Below, piece by piece: positions 48,873 through 58,057 of a stretch of DNA of 64,000 bases. Numbering within the stretch: position 1 is the stretch's first letter; each line of letters begins with the position of its first letter. This DNA is from JAHBWV01 sp964588385 (lineage in GTDB: Bacteria; Planctomycetota; Phycisphaerae; Phycisphaerales; UBA1924): positions 1 through 64,000 of the forward strand of contig CAZPPG010000005.1 of assembly GCA_964588385.1 (NCBI GenBank), written 5' to 3'. The position numbers and the translations under genes were made by a program. The notes beneath the pieces were generated by a model. The model saw nothing but the letters and a program-made list of their open reading frames with translations. It made no database searches and was not told the DNA's origin.

Positions 48873-50504
48873 ATGCTGAGTGGTCGCCTCGAAGCGCCGC
48901 ATCTCGTCGATGGAAACCAGACACGGGTCAAGCTGGGAACATCGTTTGCGGTCGCACTCGCCCTCTCGGGGTGCATGGTTGGACCGAACTACGATCAGCC
49001 CTCCGCAGACGTGAATGAAGCTTGGCAGGCCGTCGAGGGCCCGCAGGCTGCCCCCACCGCCACCGATTGGTGGGCATCGTTCGATGACCCCACGCTCACC
49101 CGCCTCATCGAAGAGGCCCACGCCCAGAACCTGTCGCTCAAGGTTGCCGGTCTCCGCGTCATCGAGGCCCGTGCAGCCCGAGGCATCGCCGTCGGCGACT
49201 TCTTCCCACAGACGCAGAACGCGTTCGGCTCGATCAGCGCTGAGCAGCTCAGCGAGAACGAGGCCGCGGCATCCGGCGACCGCGCCTTCTCAAACGACAT
49301 CGTCGGCCTGGAGGCGGCGTGGGAGCTGGATTTCTGGGGCAAGTTCCGCCGGGGCATCGAGGCCGCCGACGCGGAGGTACTCCTGGCCGTCGCGGACTTT
49401 GATTCGGTTTTCGTCACCCTCACGGCCGAGGTCGCCACCAACTACATCCTGGTCCGCTCGCTGCAGGAGCGTCTGGTCTTTGCTCGCGCCAACGTCGATC
49501 TTCAGGCCGAGACTCTCGAACTGACCGAGACGCGTTTCCGCGCTGGAGCCGTATCCGAACTGGACGTCGCCACCGCTCGCGCGACACTGGCGAACACGCG
49601 TGCGCTCATTCCTGAGCTCGAGCTCGCGCTCCGACAGGCGACGCTGGCGCTCGGCGTGCTTCTCGGAAGGACGCCCTCGGCCCTCGAAGCCGAGCTCGCG
49701 ACCGCTGACAACGCCGCACCTCGTGTTCCGGAAGCGCCCGCAACGATCGCGGCGGGTGTTCCTGCCGACCTCCTCCGCCGGCGTCCCGATGTCCGCGCCG
49801 CCGAACGCATCGCCGCCGCCCAGAGCGCCCGCATCGGGCAGGCCGAGGCCGACCTTTACCCGAGCATCACCATCAGCGGCAGCACCGGCTTCGCGAGCAG
49901 CACCTTCGAGAACGGTCGAAGCTCCGACCTCGGCGACATCTTCGATGCCGATTCGTTCACGGGCTTCATCGGCCTGGGCATCAACTGGCCCATCCTGAAC
50001 TACGGTCGGATCCGCAACAACGTCCGGGTTCAGGATGCACGCTTTGAACAGGCCGTTGCCGCGTACCAGGAGGTCGTGCTCCGCGCCGCTTCGGATGTTG
50101 AGGCCGGGCTGGCCGAGTTCCTCCGCTCGCGCGAGCGCAGCGACCATCTCTTCGAAGCCGTCGATGCGTCCAATCGAAGCGTCGAGCTCTCTTTGATCCA
50201 GTATCGCGCCGGCGCCGTCGACTTCATCCGCGTCAACGACGCCCAGACCCAACTCGTTGAGCAGCAGGACAGCCTGGTGGTCTCTCGTGCCTCCATCGCG
50301 CTCGGCGCCGTTCGCACCTACCGCGCTCTCGGCGGCGGGTGGGAGATCCGGGAGCATCAGGAGTTCGTCGACGCGGAGACCGCAGAGCGCATGCGTGCCC
50401 GGACCAACTGGGGCGACGTGCTCACGCCCGACTGGGATCAGGGCAAGGATGTTGGATTCCCGCGTCCCGACGCCAGCGCGTCGGAGGTTGGAGGCGGAAA
50501 GTGA
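48873..50504 (+). CDS. Outer-membrane efflux lipoprotein (NodT/OprM-type, TolC family)
   Basis: This 543-aa outer-membrane factor forms the exit duct of an RND pump. It has a lipobox-like LALSGC followed by MVGPNYDQP, the standard start of mature NodT-family proteins. Two OEP repeats follow, with VGLEAAWELDFWGKFRRG in the first and NWPILNYGRIRNNV in the second. The N-terminal part before the lipobox (33 residues) is longer and more charged than a usual signal peptide, so the start may be wrong. Its stop overlaps the membrane fusion gene by four bases. Confidence 0.9.
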   Translation: MLSGRLEAPHLVDGNQTRVKLGTSFAVALALSGCMVGPNYDQPSADVNEAWQAVEGPQAAPTATDWWASFDDPTLTRLIEEAHAQNLSLKVAGLRVIEARAARGIAVGDFFPQTQNAFGSISAEQLSENEAAASGDRAFSNDIVGLEAAWELDFWGKFRRGIEAADAEVLLAVADFDSVFVTLTAEVATNYILVRSLQERLVFARANVDLQAETLELTETRFRAGAVSELDVATARATLANTRALIPELELALRQATLALGVLLGRTPSALEAELATADNAAPRVPEAPATIAAGVPADLLRRRPDVRAAERIAAAQSARIGQAEADLYPSITISGSTGFASSTFENGRSSDLGDIFDADSFTGFIGLGINWPILNYGRIRNNVRVQDARFEQAVAAYQEVVLRAASDVEAGLAEFLRSRERSDHLFEAVDASNRSVELSLIQYRAGAVDFIRVNDAQTQLVEQQDSLVVSRASIALGAVRTYRALGGGWEIREHQEFVDAETAERMRARTNWGDVLTPDWDQGKDVGFPRPDASASEVGGGK

Positions 50505-51694
50505 CCCGTACGGAGCCATCGATGCCATCGTCAGCAAATCGTGCTCGCCGCCTGCGCCCCTTGCTGCTGCTTGCGCTGACGCTCGGCGCTTGCAAGAAGG
50601 GCGACGACTCGAACACCTACGTGCCGCCACCGCCGCCGGAGGTCATCGTCGCGAACCCGGTCCAGCGCGAAGTCACCAGCTTCCTCGCATACACGGGCGT
50701 GGTCGAGGCGTCAGAGACAGTGGAGCTGCGCGCACGCGTGCAGGGTTTCCTCGAGAGCGTCAACTTTCAGCCCGGTCAGCGCGTCAAGAAGGGCGACGTT
50801 CTCTTCGTCATCGACAAGCGTCAGTACATCGCGTCCGTCGAGCAGGCGAAGGCCGCCGTCGCCGCCCAGGAAGCCGCCCTGCTCGGCGCCGAGAACGACG
50901 CACGCTTGGCCCGGGAACTCGCCGATCAGCGTGCCGGACCCGAGATCGACGCCGTCATCAAGACCGCGCGGCGCGACGTCGTTGCCGCCGATCTCGCGAA
51001 GGCCAGGGCCGAACTGACCGAAGCCCTGCTGAATCTGGAGTATTGCGAGGTCGTGGCCCCCATCGACGGACGCATCAGCGAGAACTACGTCGACATCGGC
51101 AACCTGGTCGGACGCGGCGAGACCACGCTTCTGGCCGTCATCGTGCAGGCGTCGCCCGTATATGTCTCCATCGACGTGAGTGAGAATGATGTTCTCAAGG
51201 TTCGTCGCGAGCAGCTGGGTGATCGCGATGTGAGCGAACCGGGCCAGATCGCTCCGGGCGTGTGGCGCCCCAGCGAGTTGGCCCTTGCCGACCAAACCGA
51301 GTTCTCGTACCCGGGACGCGTCGATTACGTCGCCCCGCAGCTCGACCGCGTCTCCGCGACGCTCCGCGTCCGCACCACATACGAGAACAAGGACGAGTCG
51401 CTCCTTCCCGGCTTCTTCGCCCGCGTGCGCTTCCCGATGTCATCCGCAAACGCCATCCTCGTTCCCGAGTCGGCGCTCCTGTCCGACCAGCTCGGCCGAT
51501 ACGCGATGGTGGTCAACGAGAAAGACGAGGTCGAGCAGCGACGCGTGAAGATCGGCGTGCTCGACGGCATGGTCCGTGTCGTGGAAGAGGGCCTCACTCC
51601 GCAGGATCGCGTCATCGTGCTCGGCGTGCTCAAGGCCCGTCCCGGCTCCAAGGTCACACCCAAGATGCAGGAGCCGGCCGCTCAGGGCCGCTGA
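50501..51694 (+). CDS. RND efflux membrane fusion lipoprotein
   Basis: This HlyD/AcrA-type periplasmic adaptor has 397 aa. The start is GTG 50501, with GGAGGCGG upstream and GTGA overlap with the previous stop. A lipobox in LLLALTLGACKKGDD predicts a lipid anchor. The order is beta-barrel strand, lipoyl half (ELRARVQGFLESVNFQPGQRVKKGDVLFVID), alpha-hairpin coiled coil (about 105-170), second lipoyl half (VVAPIDGRISENYVDIGNLV), beta-barrel and membrane-proximal domains. It links the inner-membrane pump to the outer-membrane factor. Confidence 0.92.
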   Translation: MTRTEPSMPSSANRARRLRPLLLLALTLGACKKGDDSNTYVPPPPPEVIVANPVQREVTSFLAYTGVVEASETVELRARVQGFLESVNFQPGQRVKKGDVLFVIDKRQYIASVEQAKAAVAAQEAALLGAENDARLARELADQRAGPEIDAVIKTARRDVVAADLAKARAELTEALLNLEYCEVVAPIDGRISENYVDIGNLVGRGETTLLAVIVQASPVYVSIDVSENDVLKVRREQLGDRDVSEPGQIAPGVWRPSELALADQTEFSYPGRVDYVAPQLDRVSATLRVRTTYENKDESLLPGFFARVRFPMSSANAILVPESALLSDQLGRYAMVVNEKDEVEQRRVKIGVLDGMVRVVEEGLTPQDRVIVLGVLKARPGSKVTPKMQEPAAQGR

Positions 51695-51703
51695 GGAGGA
51701 CGC

Positions 51704-54700
51704 ATGCTCGCCGAGTTCCCGGTTCGCCGGCCCATCGTCTCGATGGTGATCTCCATCCTGATCGTCATCATGGGCGTGGTCGCATACCCCACGCTCCCGA
51801 TCGCGCAATACCCCGACATCACCCCTCCCGTCATCCAGGTCACCGCCACGTATCCCGGCGCGAGCGCACAGGTCGTCGCCGACACCGTCGCCTCTCCCAT
51901 TGAGCAGGAGGTCAACGGCGTCCCCGGCATGATCTACATGGAGAGCACCTCCGCCAGTGACGGCTCCTACACCCTCGACGTCACGTTCGAACTCGGAACC
52001 GATATCGACATCGCCTCCGTGCTCGTGCAGAACCGCGTGAGCATCGCCCAGCCCAAACTCCCGGAAGAGGTCAAGCGGAACGGCATCACCACGGACAAGG
52101 TCTCCTCCAGCTTCATCAGCATCTTCTCACTCGCGCCCAGGGACAAGGAGGCCGCCGCGAAGTACGACGACCTCTTCATTACCAACTACATCACCATCAA
52201 TCTCCTCGACGAGATCAAGCGCATCAAGGGCGTCGGCGATGCCACCATCTTCCCGGCCAAGGACTACGGCATCCGCGTGTGGCTCGACCCCGATCGTCTG
52301 AAAGCCCGCGATCTCACGACCATGGACGTCATCGGCGCGCTCAAGGAGCAGAACGTCCAGGTCGCCGCGGGCGCCATCGGCCAGCCCCCGGTCCCGACCG
52401 GCCAGGCCTACCAGTACAATGTCTCAACCCTCGGTCGTCTCAGCAGCGTCGATGAGTTCGAGAACGTCATCGTTCGCGCCGAGGGCAACCGCATCACCCG
52501 GATCAAGGACGTTGCCCGCGTCGAGCTCGGCGGCAAGTCCTACGACCTCCTCGCCGCCTACAAGGGCACGCCCGCCGCGATCTGCATCGTCTACCAGGCG
52601 CCCGGCGGCAACGCCGTCCAGGTCGCCACCGAGGTCGAAAAGCTCCTGCACGCGAAGACCGATGCCCTGCCCGAAGGGCTCTCGTTCGAGATCGTCTACG
52701 ACAGCTCGGAGTTTGTCCTCGCCGCTGTCGAGTCCGTCTACCACACGTTCTTCGAAGCCCTCGCGCTCGTGCTTGCGGTGGTCATCATCTTCCTCGGCAG
52801 CCTCCGCCTCTCCGTCATCCCGATGCTGGCGATCCCGGTCTCGATCATCGGCACGTTCTTCTTTGCCAAGCTCTCCGGCTTCTCCGTGAACATGCCCGTG
52901 CTCTTCGGGCTCGTCGTCGCGATCGGCATCGTCGTTGACGACGCCATCGTCGTTGTCGAGAACGTCGAGAGCGTGATGAAGCGCACGCACAAGCCGCCGA
53001 AGGAAGCCACCATCATCGCCATGAAAGAGGTGTTGGCGCCCGTCATGAGCATCACCGTCGTCCTCATGGCGGTCTTCGTCCCCACCGCGTTCCTCCCCGG
53101 CATCAGCGGCCAGCTCTTCAAGCAGTTCGCCCTCACCATCGCCGCCAGCACCTTCCTCTCCGGCGTGTGCGCTGTCACGCTCACACCCGCCCTCTGCGGC
53201 GTCATCCTGAAGCCCCACAAGGAGGGCCATAAGCCTTTCACCCTCGTGAGACTCTTCAATCAGGGGTTCGACGCCCTCGCCAACGGGTACGCCCGTCTGA
53301 TCAAGTTCCTGGTCCACCCCGCCATCGTTCTGTTCACGCTCGGCGCGTTCGGCGCCTGCGTCTTCGCCATCGGATGGACCTTCACCAAGGTCCCGACCGG
53401 GTTCGTGCCGCTCGAAGACCGCGGCCTCATCATGGTCGATGTCTGGATGCCCGACTCGGCCTCTCAGGAACGAACCACCGCCGCCGCAAAGAAGGTCGAA
53501 GAGATCCTCGCGAACACCGATGGGGTGAAGAACTTCAGCCGTCTCTCCGGCTTCTCGATCATCAATGACAAAGGCTCGAACTACGCCGCGATGTTCGCCG
53601 GACTCGAGGAATGGTCCGTCCGGCTCCCGAAGGGCCGCGACACCGACACGATCATGGCCGAGCTCCGACAGAAGACCGCCGCGATCCCGGACGCGATCTG
53701 CATTGTCTTCTCGCTGCCCGCGATCGACGGTGTGGGCAGCGCATCGGGCTTCGACCTTCGCCTGCAGGATCGAGTCGGGCTCGGACGCCAGGCCATGGGC
53801 GAACTGGTTCAGGGTCTGGTCGTCGACGGAAATGCCCAGTCAAAGCTCCAAGCCGTCAACAGTGGCTTCCGAGCCTCGGTGCCCCAGCTCTTTGCCGACG
53901 TCGATCGCGAGAAGGTCAAGAAGCTGGGCATCCCGCTCCAGGACGTTTTCTCCACGATGTCCGGCTACCTCGCCTCCGCGTACGTCAACGACTTCAACCT
54001 CTTCGGGCGCACCTGGCAGGTCAACGTCTCCGCCGACAGCCGCTTCCGCGCCCTCCGCGAGGACATCCTGAAGCTCGACGTCCGCAAGCCCGACGGCAGC
54101 ATGGTCCCCCTCGGGTCGCTCATGACAGTGCGGGAAACCATGGGCGCCGACCGCGTGATCAGATACAACATCTTCCCGTCCGCGGTGCTCCAGGGTCAGC
54201 CCGCGCCCGGCACATCCTCCGGTGATGCCCTTGACGTCGTCGAGTCGATGGCAAACGCCAAACTCCCGCCCGGCATGACTTATGAATGGACCGCCCTCTC
54301 GTATCAGGAGAAGCTCGTCGGCAACCAGGCCATCATCGTGTTCGCGATGGCCCTTCTCGTCGTCTATCTCATCCTCGCCGCTCTCTACGAGTCATGGTTC
54401 ATCCCGCTCTCGGTCATCTTCTCCATACCTCTCGCCGTGCTCGGCGCCATGGCCGGCCTGATGTACCGCGGCATGGACAACAATATCTACACGCAGGTCG
54501 GGCTCGTGCTCCTCGTCGGACTCGGCGCCAAGAACGCCATTCTCATCGTTGAGTTTGCCAAGGCCTATCGCGAACAGGGAAAGCCGATTGTCGAGTCCGC
54601 GGTCGAGGCCTCGCGCCAGCGTCTCCGGCCCATCCTCATGACCGCGCTCGCTTTCATCCTCGGCGTGCTCCCGCTGATGATCGCGACCGGCGCGGGCGCT

Positions 54701-54886
54701 GCCAGCCGCCAGGCGATTGGAACCGCCGTCTTCTACGGGATGATCGGGAACACCCTCCTGGGCCTGCTGTTCACGCCGGTGCTGTACGTCGTGATCCAGG
54801 TCCTCACCGAGAAGGTCTTCGGACCGCCCAAGTCCATCAAGGCCGCGCCCGAGGGTTCCGCCTCCGCGCCAACCTCGCACGCATGA
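51704..54886 (+). CDS. RND multidrug efflux pump, HAE1/AcrB family
   Basis: This 1060-aa inner-membrane proton/drug antiporter has 12 helices and two large periplasmic loops. The N-terminus MLAEFPVRRPIVSMVISILIV is typical. Proton-relay residues are present: the Asp pair in VAIGIVVDDAIVVVENVE (TM4) and Lys in GLGAKNAILIVEFAK (TM10). GAGGAGG precedes the ATG. It is encoded right after its adaptor and outer-membrane factor, so the tripartite pump is complete. Substrates (biocides, dyes, solvents) cannot be predicted. No local repressor is adjacent. Confidence 0.95.
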   Translation: MLAEFPVRRPIVSMVISILIVIMGVVAYPTLPIAQYPDITPPVIQVTATYPGASAQVVADTVASPIEQEVNGVPGMIYMESTSASDGSYTLDVTFELGTDIDIASVLVQNRVSIAQPKLPEEVKRNGITTDKVSSSFISIFSLAPRDKEAAAKYDDLFITNYITINLLDEIKRIKGVGDATIFPAKDYGIRVWLDPDRLKARDLTTMDVIGALKEQNVQVAAGAIGQPPVPTGQAYQYNVSTLGRLSSVDEFENVIVRAEGNRITRIKDVARVELGGKSYDLLAAYKGTPAAICIVYQAPGGNAVQVATEVEKLLHAKTDALPEGLSFEIVYDSSEFVLAAVESVYHTFFEALALVLAVVIIFLGSLRLSVIPMLAIPVSIIGTFFFAKLSGFSVNMPVLFGLVVAIGIVVDDAIVVVENVESVMKRTHKPPKEATIIAMKEVLAPVMSITVVLMAVFVPTAFLPGISGQLFKQFALTIAASTFLSGVCAVTLTPALCGVILKPHKEGHKPFTLVRLFNQGFDALANGYARLIKFLVHPAIVLFTLGAFGACVFAIGWTFTKVPTGFVPLEDRGLIMVDVWMPDSASQERTTAAAKKVEEILANTDGVKNFSRLSGFSIINDKGSNYAAMFAGLEEWSVRLPKGRDTDTIMAELRQKTAAIPDAICIVFSLPAIDGVGSASGFDLRLQDRVGLGRQAMGELVQGLVVDGNAQSKLQAVNSGFRASVPQLFADVDREKVKKLGIPLQDVFSTMSGYLASAYVNDFNLFGRTWQVNVSADSRFRALREDILKLDVRKPDGSMVPLGSLMTVRETMGADRVIRYNIFPSAVLQGQPAPGTSSGDALDVVESMANAKLPPGMTYEWTALSYQEKLVGNQAIIVFAMALLVVYLILAALYESWFIPLSVIFSIPLAVLGAMAGLMYRGMDNNIYTQVGLVLLVGLGAKNAILIVEFAKAYREQGKPIVESAVEASRQRLRPILMTALAFILGVLPLMIATGAGAASRQAIGTAVFYGMIGNTLLGLLFTPVLYVVIQVLTEKVFGPPKSIKAAPEGSASAPTSHA

Positions 54887-54965
54887 TCCGCCCGCCCGCG
54901 CCGGCATCACCCGGTCGCGAAGGCGCTGCGACAACGAACTTCCGCGAAACTCAAGGAGACACGTC

Positions 54966-55325
54966 GTGCGTGTCATGATCGTCGGCGCATCGGAGGATCG
55001 TGCCAAGTTTGGAAACAAGGCCGTGCGTGCGTACCTGCGACAGGGCCACGTCGTTCTGCCAGTCAATCCGCACGCCGCGTCCATTGAGGGGCTCGATGTC
55101 TACCGCACCATTGCTGCAGTACCGGGTCCGATCGATCGCGCCGCGATGTACGTTCCTCCCGAAGTTGGCGTGAGACTGATGGGAGAGCTTGCCAGCCGCG
55201 CGGACGTCGCGGAGGTCTGGCTCAATCCCGGCGCTGATGGTCCTTCCGTCATCGCTGAGGCCAACCGGCTCGGCCTGCATGTCGTGATCGCGTGCGCGAT
55301 CGTCGATATTGGCGAGAGACCCTGA
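54966..55325 (+). CDS. CoA-binding-domain protein (YccU-like)
   Basis: This 119-aa Rossmann-fold protein consists of a CoA_binding_2 domain. The nucleotide loop is MIVGASEDRAKFGNKAVRAY, then VVLPVNPHAASIEGLDVYR and a segment AEVWLNPGADGPSVIAEA near the end. The start is GTG 54966 with AAGGAG about 9 bases upstream. Members of this family bind CoA but their role is unknown. It lies 79 bases after the RND pump on the same strand and could be read from that transcript. Confidence 0.85.
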   Translation: MRVMIVGASEDRAKFGNKAVRAYLRQGHVVLPVNPHAASIEGLDVYRTIAAVPGPIDRAAMYVPPEVGVRLMGELASRADVAEVWLNPGADGPSVIAEANRLGLHVVIACAIVDIGERP

Positions 55326-55393
55326 CGCGCCCGGCGCGACAGGGTCCCGTCGTCTCCGCCATTCACTTATCTACGCACGCCGAGCGCTGCGAT

Positions 55394-55561
55394 TCAGTCC
55401 GCGTCTTCCGCGGCATCCTCGATGTTGTCTCCCAGGTTCTCAATATCGCGCCCGACGCCCTTGGTCGTCTGACAAGCCGCCACGCCCCCGACCACGAACA
55501 CCGCAAGCACGATCGCGAGCGGCCTTGAGACACGCATCCACAACGAGCGAACAACTTCCAT
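55394..55561 (-). CDS. Entericidin-like small lipoprotein
   Basis: This 55-aa protein has a charged start and hydrophobic signal (PLAIVLAVFVVGGVAAC) ending in a lipobox cysteine at residue 30. The mature peptide QTTKGVGRDIENLGDNIEDA is typical of the EcnA/EcnB family of small stress-induced lipoproteins. ATG 55561 has AAGGAAG 6-7 bases upstream, which decides the start over longer readings. It is a single gene between a CoA-binding protein gene and a two-component system. Entericidins are linked to envelope stress and stationary-phase lysis; only one member is present, with no paired partner. Confidence 0.85.
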   Translation of the reverse strand: MEVVRSLWMRVSRPLAIVLAVFVVGGVAACQTTKGVGRDIENLGDNIEDAAEDAD

Positions 55562-55785
55562 CGGTGCTTCCTTTCTTCCAGCAGATGCGGACACACCGCC
55601 CGCTCCCCCGCCGGAGACGGAGGCAGTATGCAGCACACTACCGTGCGCCAACTGAATCCAGGATGAATCCGTCTTCATCGTGCTTCGCGATCTGGCGCGC
55701 ACTGTGTCTCGTACTTGGTAATAGAATGCGTGCGTGATCAGGCTCAGACCCTCCCGCACCGTTTGACACTCGAAAGGAGTGCCGC

Positions 55786-56460
55786 ATGCGAGTGCTGATA
55801 GTTGAAGACAACCCCAAGATGGCCGAATCGATCCAGCGAGGCCTGCGTGAGCATGGCTTCGCGGCCGACGTGAGTCATTCAGGTTTCGAGGGCGAAGACC
55901 TCGCCGCGATCGAACCGTACGACCTGGTGCTGCTCGACCTCATGCTTCCCGACCGCGACGGCGTGGAAGTCTGCAGGAACTTGCGTCGCCGATGTGTCAA
56001 GACGCCCATTCTCATGCTCACCGCGCTCTCCAGCACGGACGACAAGGTCACGGGGCTCGACGCGGGCGCCGACGACTACCTGGCGAAGCCGTTTGAGTTT
56101 GAGGAACTGCTCGCCCGCATCCGCGCGCTTCTCCGCCGAGGGGAGGCGAGCCAGGGTCGAGTGCTCGAGTGCGACAACCTCACGCTCGATCTCTACACCC
56201 GCCGCGCAACCCGCGGCGACGTGCAGATCGATCTGTCGAACAAGGAGTTCGCCCTCCTCGAGTACCTGATGCGGAATCCGAATCGCGTCCTCTCGCGAAC
56301 CCAGATTTCAGAGAAGGTCTGGGACATGAACAGCGATCCGTCCAGTAATGTGATTGACGTCTATGTGTCAGCGCTGCGCAAGAAGCTCGATCGGGGGTTC
56401 GATAACGAACTGTTCCACACCGTAAAGGGAGCCGGTTACCGCTTCGGAATCATGGACTGA
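55786..56460 (+). CDS. OmpR-family response regulator
   Basis: This 224-aa protein has an N-terminal receiver (acidic pocket ED at 7-8, phosphoacceptor Asp51 in LLDLMLP, conserved Lys in LAKPFEF) and a C-terminal winged helix (about residues 128-220, with LSNKEFALLEYLMRNPNRVLSR and VDVYVSALRKKLD-like region). It most resembles the CusR/QseB/CopR branch. It starts 8 bases after AAAGGAG and is followed after 4 bases by its cognate histidine kinase. The target genes are unknown; the neighbouring envelope genes (entericidin, RND pump) are candidates. Confidence 0.93.
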   Translation: MRVLIVEDNPKMAESIQRGLREHGFAADVSHSGFEGEDLAAIEPYDLVLLDLMLPDRDGVEVCRNLRRRCVKTPILMLTALSSTDDKVTGLDAGADDYLAKPFEFEELLARIRALLRRGEASQGRVLECDNLTLDLYTRRATRGDVQIDLSNKEFALLEYLMRNPNRVLSRTQISEKVWDMNSDPSSNVIDVYVSALRKKLDRGFDNELFHTVKGAGYRFGIMD

Positions 56461-56464
56461 TGGA

Positions 56465-58024
56465 ATGAACGACGGACGACGTCAGATCCCGTCGGAGACC
56501 GCGGACTCAGCCCCTCGCCTGCAGCTCACGTTGAGGGTCCGTCTCTGCATCCTGATGGTGGCGCTCTTCGCGCTCATCATTTGCACGATGCTCGGGGTGT
56601 TCTGCCTCTATGAGCGTGCCGCCATCACAGAGCAGATGCACCTCGAGCTGGGAAACTGGACCCGCGACATCGCCTTGGATCTCTCGGATCGCATCGATTC
56701 CGTGACGGACGCAGATCTGACTGCCGCTCTGGCCAGACGTCGCGATGTCTTCCCTTTCCAGATGCTGCAGATCGATGTCTTCGACGGCTCAGGCGTGCAC
56801 ACGGCCGGGAGCGAGGGCAGCACCCTCCGCTGGGCCGACCTCGGCCTGCAGAGCGTCCCCGCTGCCAGCGGCCCGGTCATCGTGACGCTCGATCCTGACC
56901 TGCTCACGCCGGCGGTCCCCGATGCGCACGCCTTCAAGGTGGCGGTCATTGGGGCCGTCGGCAGCGACGGCAGGCGTTTCGCCATTGCCGTTACGACAAC
57001 GGACGCCTTCATTCAGCGCCGGTTCACGATTCTCTCGAACCTCGCGCTCGCGAGCGGCGCCATGAGCATCCTTGCTGCCGCCGCGACTGGATGGTTCATC
57101 GCGGGTGTGGCGGTCGCCCCCTTCCAACGTCTCCGGGATCTCGCCAAGCGCCTCGAACCGGGGAACTCACCGCCCCCGCCGGACCGCCATGTCGCGGCAG
57201 AGGTGGCGATCCTCACGCAGGAACTCGAGCACGCCCGAAAGCGAATCGGCCAACGCTTTGCCGCACAGGAGCGCTTCCTCTCCAACGTCTCCCATGAGAT
57301 CAAGACCCCGATCGCGATCATGCTCGTGGACGCCCAGACCCTGAGTCTTGAGAACGCCTCGCCGGAGGTCAGAAAGTTTGTTTCCAGCTCGCAAGACGAA
57401 CTGATCCGGCTCGGGCGGCTCGTGGAGAGCTTCCTCACGCTGACGCGTGTCGAGGATGGCAAGGGAACGCCTCGGAGCAAGGCCAACGCGGCCAACGACA
57501 TCGTGATGGACAGCATCGAGAGCTGCTCGAAGATGGCCCTGCAGTATCGCGTCACACTCGTCCCTCGCCTCCTCGCCGATGAGGAGTGCGTGGACGCCTC
57601 GGTCTCGGGAGACCCGGACCTGCTCCGCACGATGCTCGACAATCTCATTCGCAACGCCATTCGCTTCAGCCCGGAGCATGGTCGAGTAGAGATCTCGATC
57701 AACTGCGATGCCTCGTCGATTCGAATCGTGACGACAGATCGCGGCCCGGGAATCCCCCCTGAGAAGCTCGAGACCATCTTTGATCGCTTCGCACAGGCCC
57801 ACGGCGGCCCACGATACCAGCGCGGACACGGCCTTGGCCTCGCCATTGCGCAGGGCATTGCCGAGCTCCACGGCGGCCTCATCACGGCAAGCAATCGTGA
57901 GGACGACGGGTGCGAGTTCACGGTGCACCTCCCTCGCATCCGGCTCGACACCGCCCCTCCAGAGGCCAATAGCCGGGCGGACAATGGCCTTCCTGCTCGG
58001 AACAGCCACAGCGCCAAAGCCTGA
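56465..58024 (+). CDS. Sensor histidine kinase (partner of the OmpR-type regulator)
   Basis: This membrane-bound kinase has 519 aa. TM1 is about residues 30-50 (LMVALFALIICTMLGVFCL) and an extracytoplasmic sensor covers about 50-190. TM2 is about 197-220, followed by a HAMP-like linker. HisKA has His277 in SNVSHEIKTPIA, and the HATPase has NAIRFSPEHG, DRGPGI and GHGLGLAI boxes. All catalytic motifs are intact. The layout is like CusS/QseC kinases, but no metal-binding motif is evident in the sensor. It is co-transcribed with the response regulator and converges with the ethylene-receptor-like gene 33 bases away. Confidence 0.92.
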   Translation: MNDGRRQIPSETADSAPRLQLTLRVRLCILMVALFALIICTMLGVFCLYERAAITEQMHLELGNWTRDIALDLSDRIDSVTDADLTAALARRRDVFPFQMLQIDVFDGSGVHTAGSEGSTLRWADLGLQSVPAASGPVIVTLDPDLLTPAVPDAHAFKVAVIGAVGSDGRRFAIAVTTTDAFIQRRFTILSNLALASGAMSILAAAATGWFIAGVAVAPFQRLRDLAKRLEPGNSPPPPDRHVAAEVAILTQELEHARKRIGQRFAAQERFLSNVSHEIKTPIAIMLVDAQTLSLENASPEVRKFVSSSQDELIRLGRLVESFLTLTRVEDGKGTPRSKANAANDIVMDSIESCSKMALQYRVTLVPRLLADEECVDASVSGDPDLLRTMLDNLIRNAIRFSPEHGRVEISINCDASSIRIVTTDRGPGIPPEKLETIFDRFAQAHGGPRYQRGHGLGLAIAQGIAELHGGLITASNREDDGCEFTVHLPRIRLDTAPPEANSRADNGLPARNSHSAKA

Positions 58025-58057
58025 CGCGCAGCCCCGCGTCGGCCGCTGCGCCGGAGC

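Noticed and set aside
56465..58024. Naming the two-component system CusRS (copper)
   Set aside because: The kinase/regulator layout fits that branch, but no metal-binding motif or copper gene is adjacent (the RND pump is HAE1, not CusA-type), so the specificity was left open.
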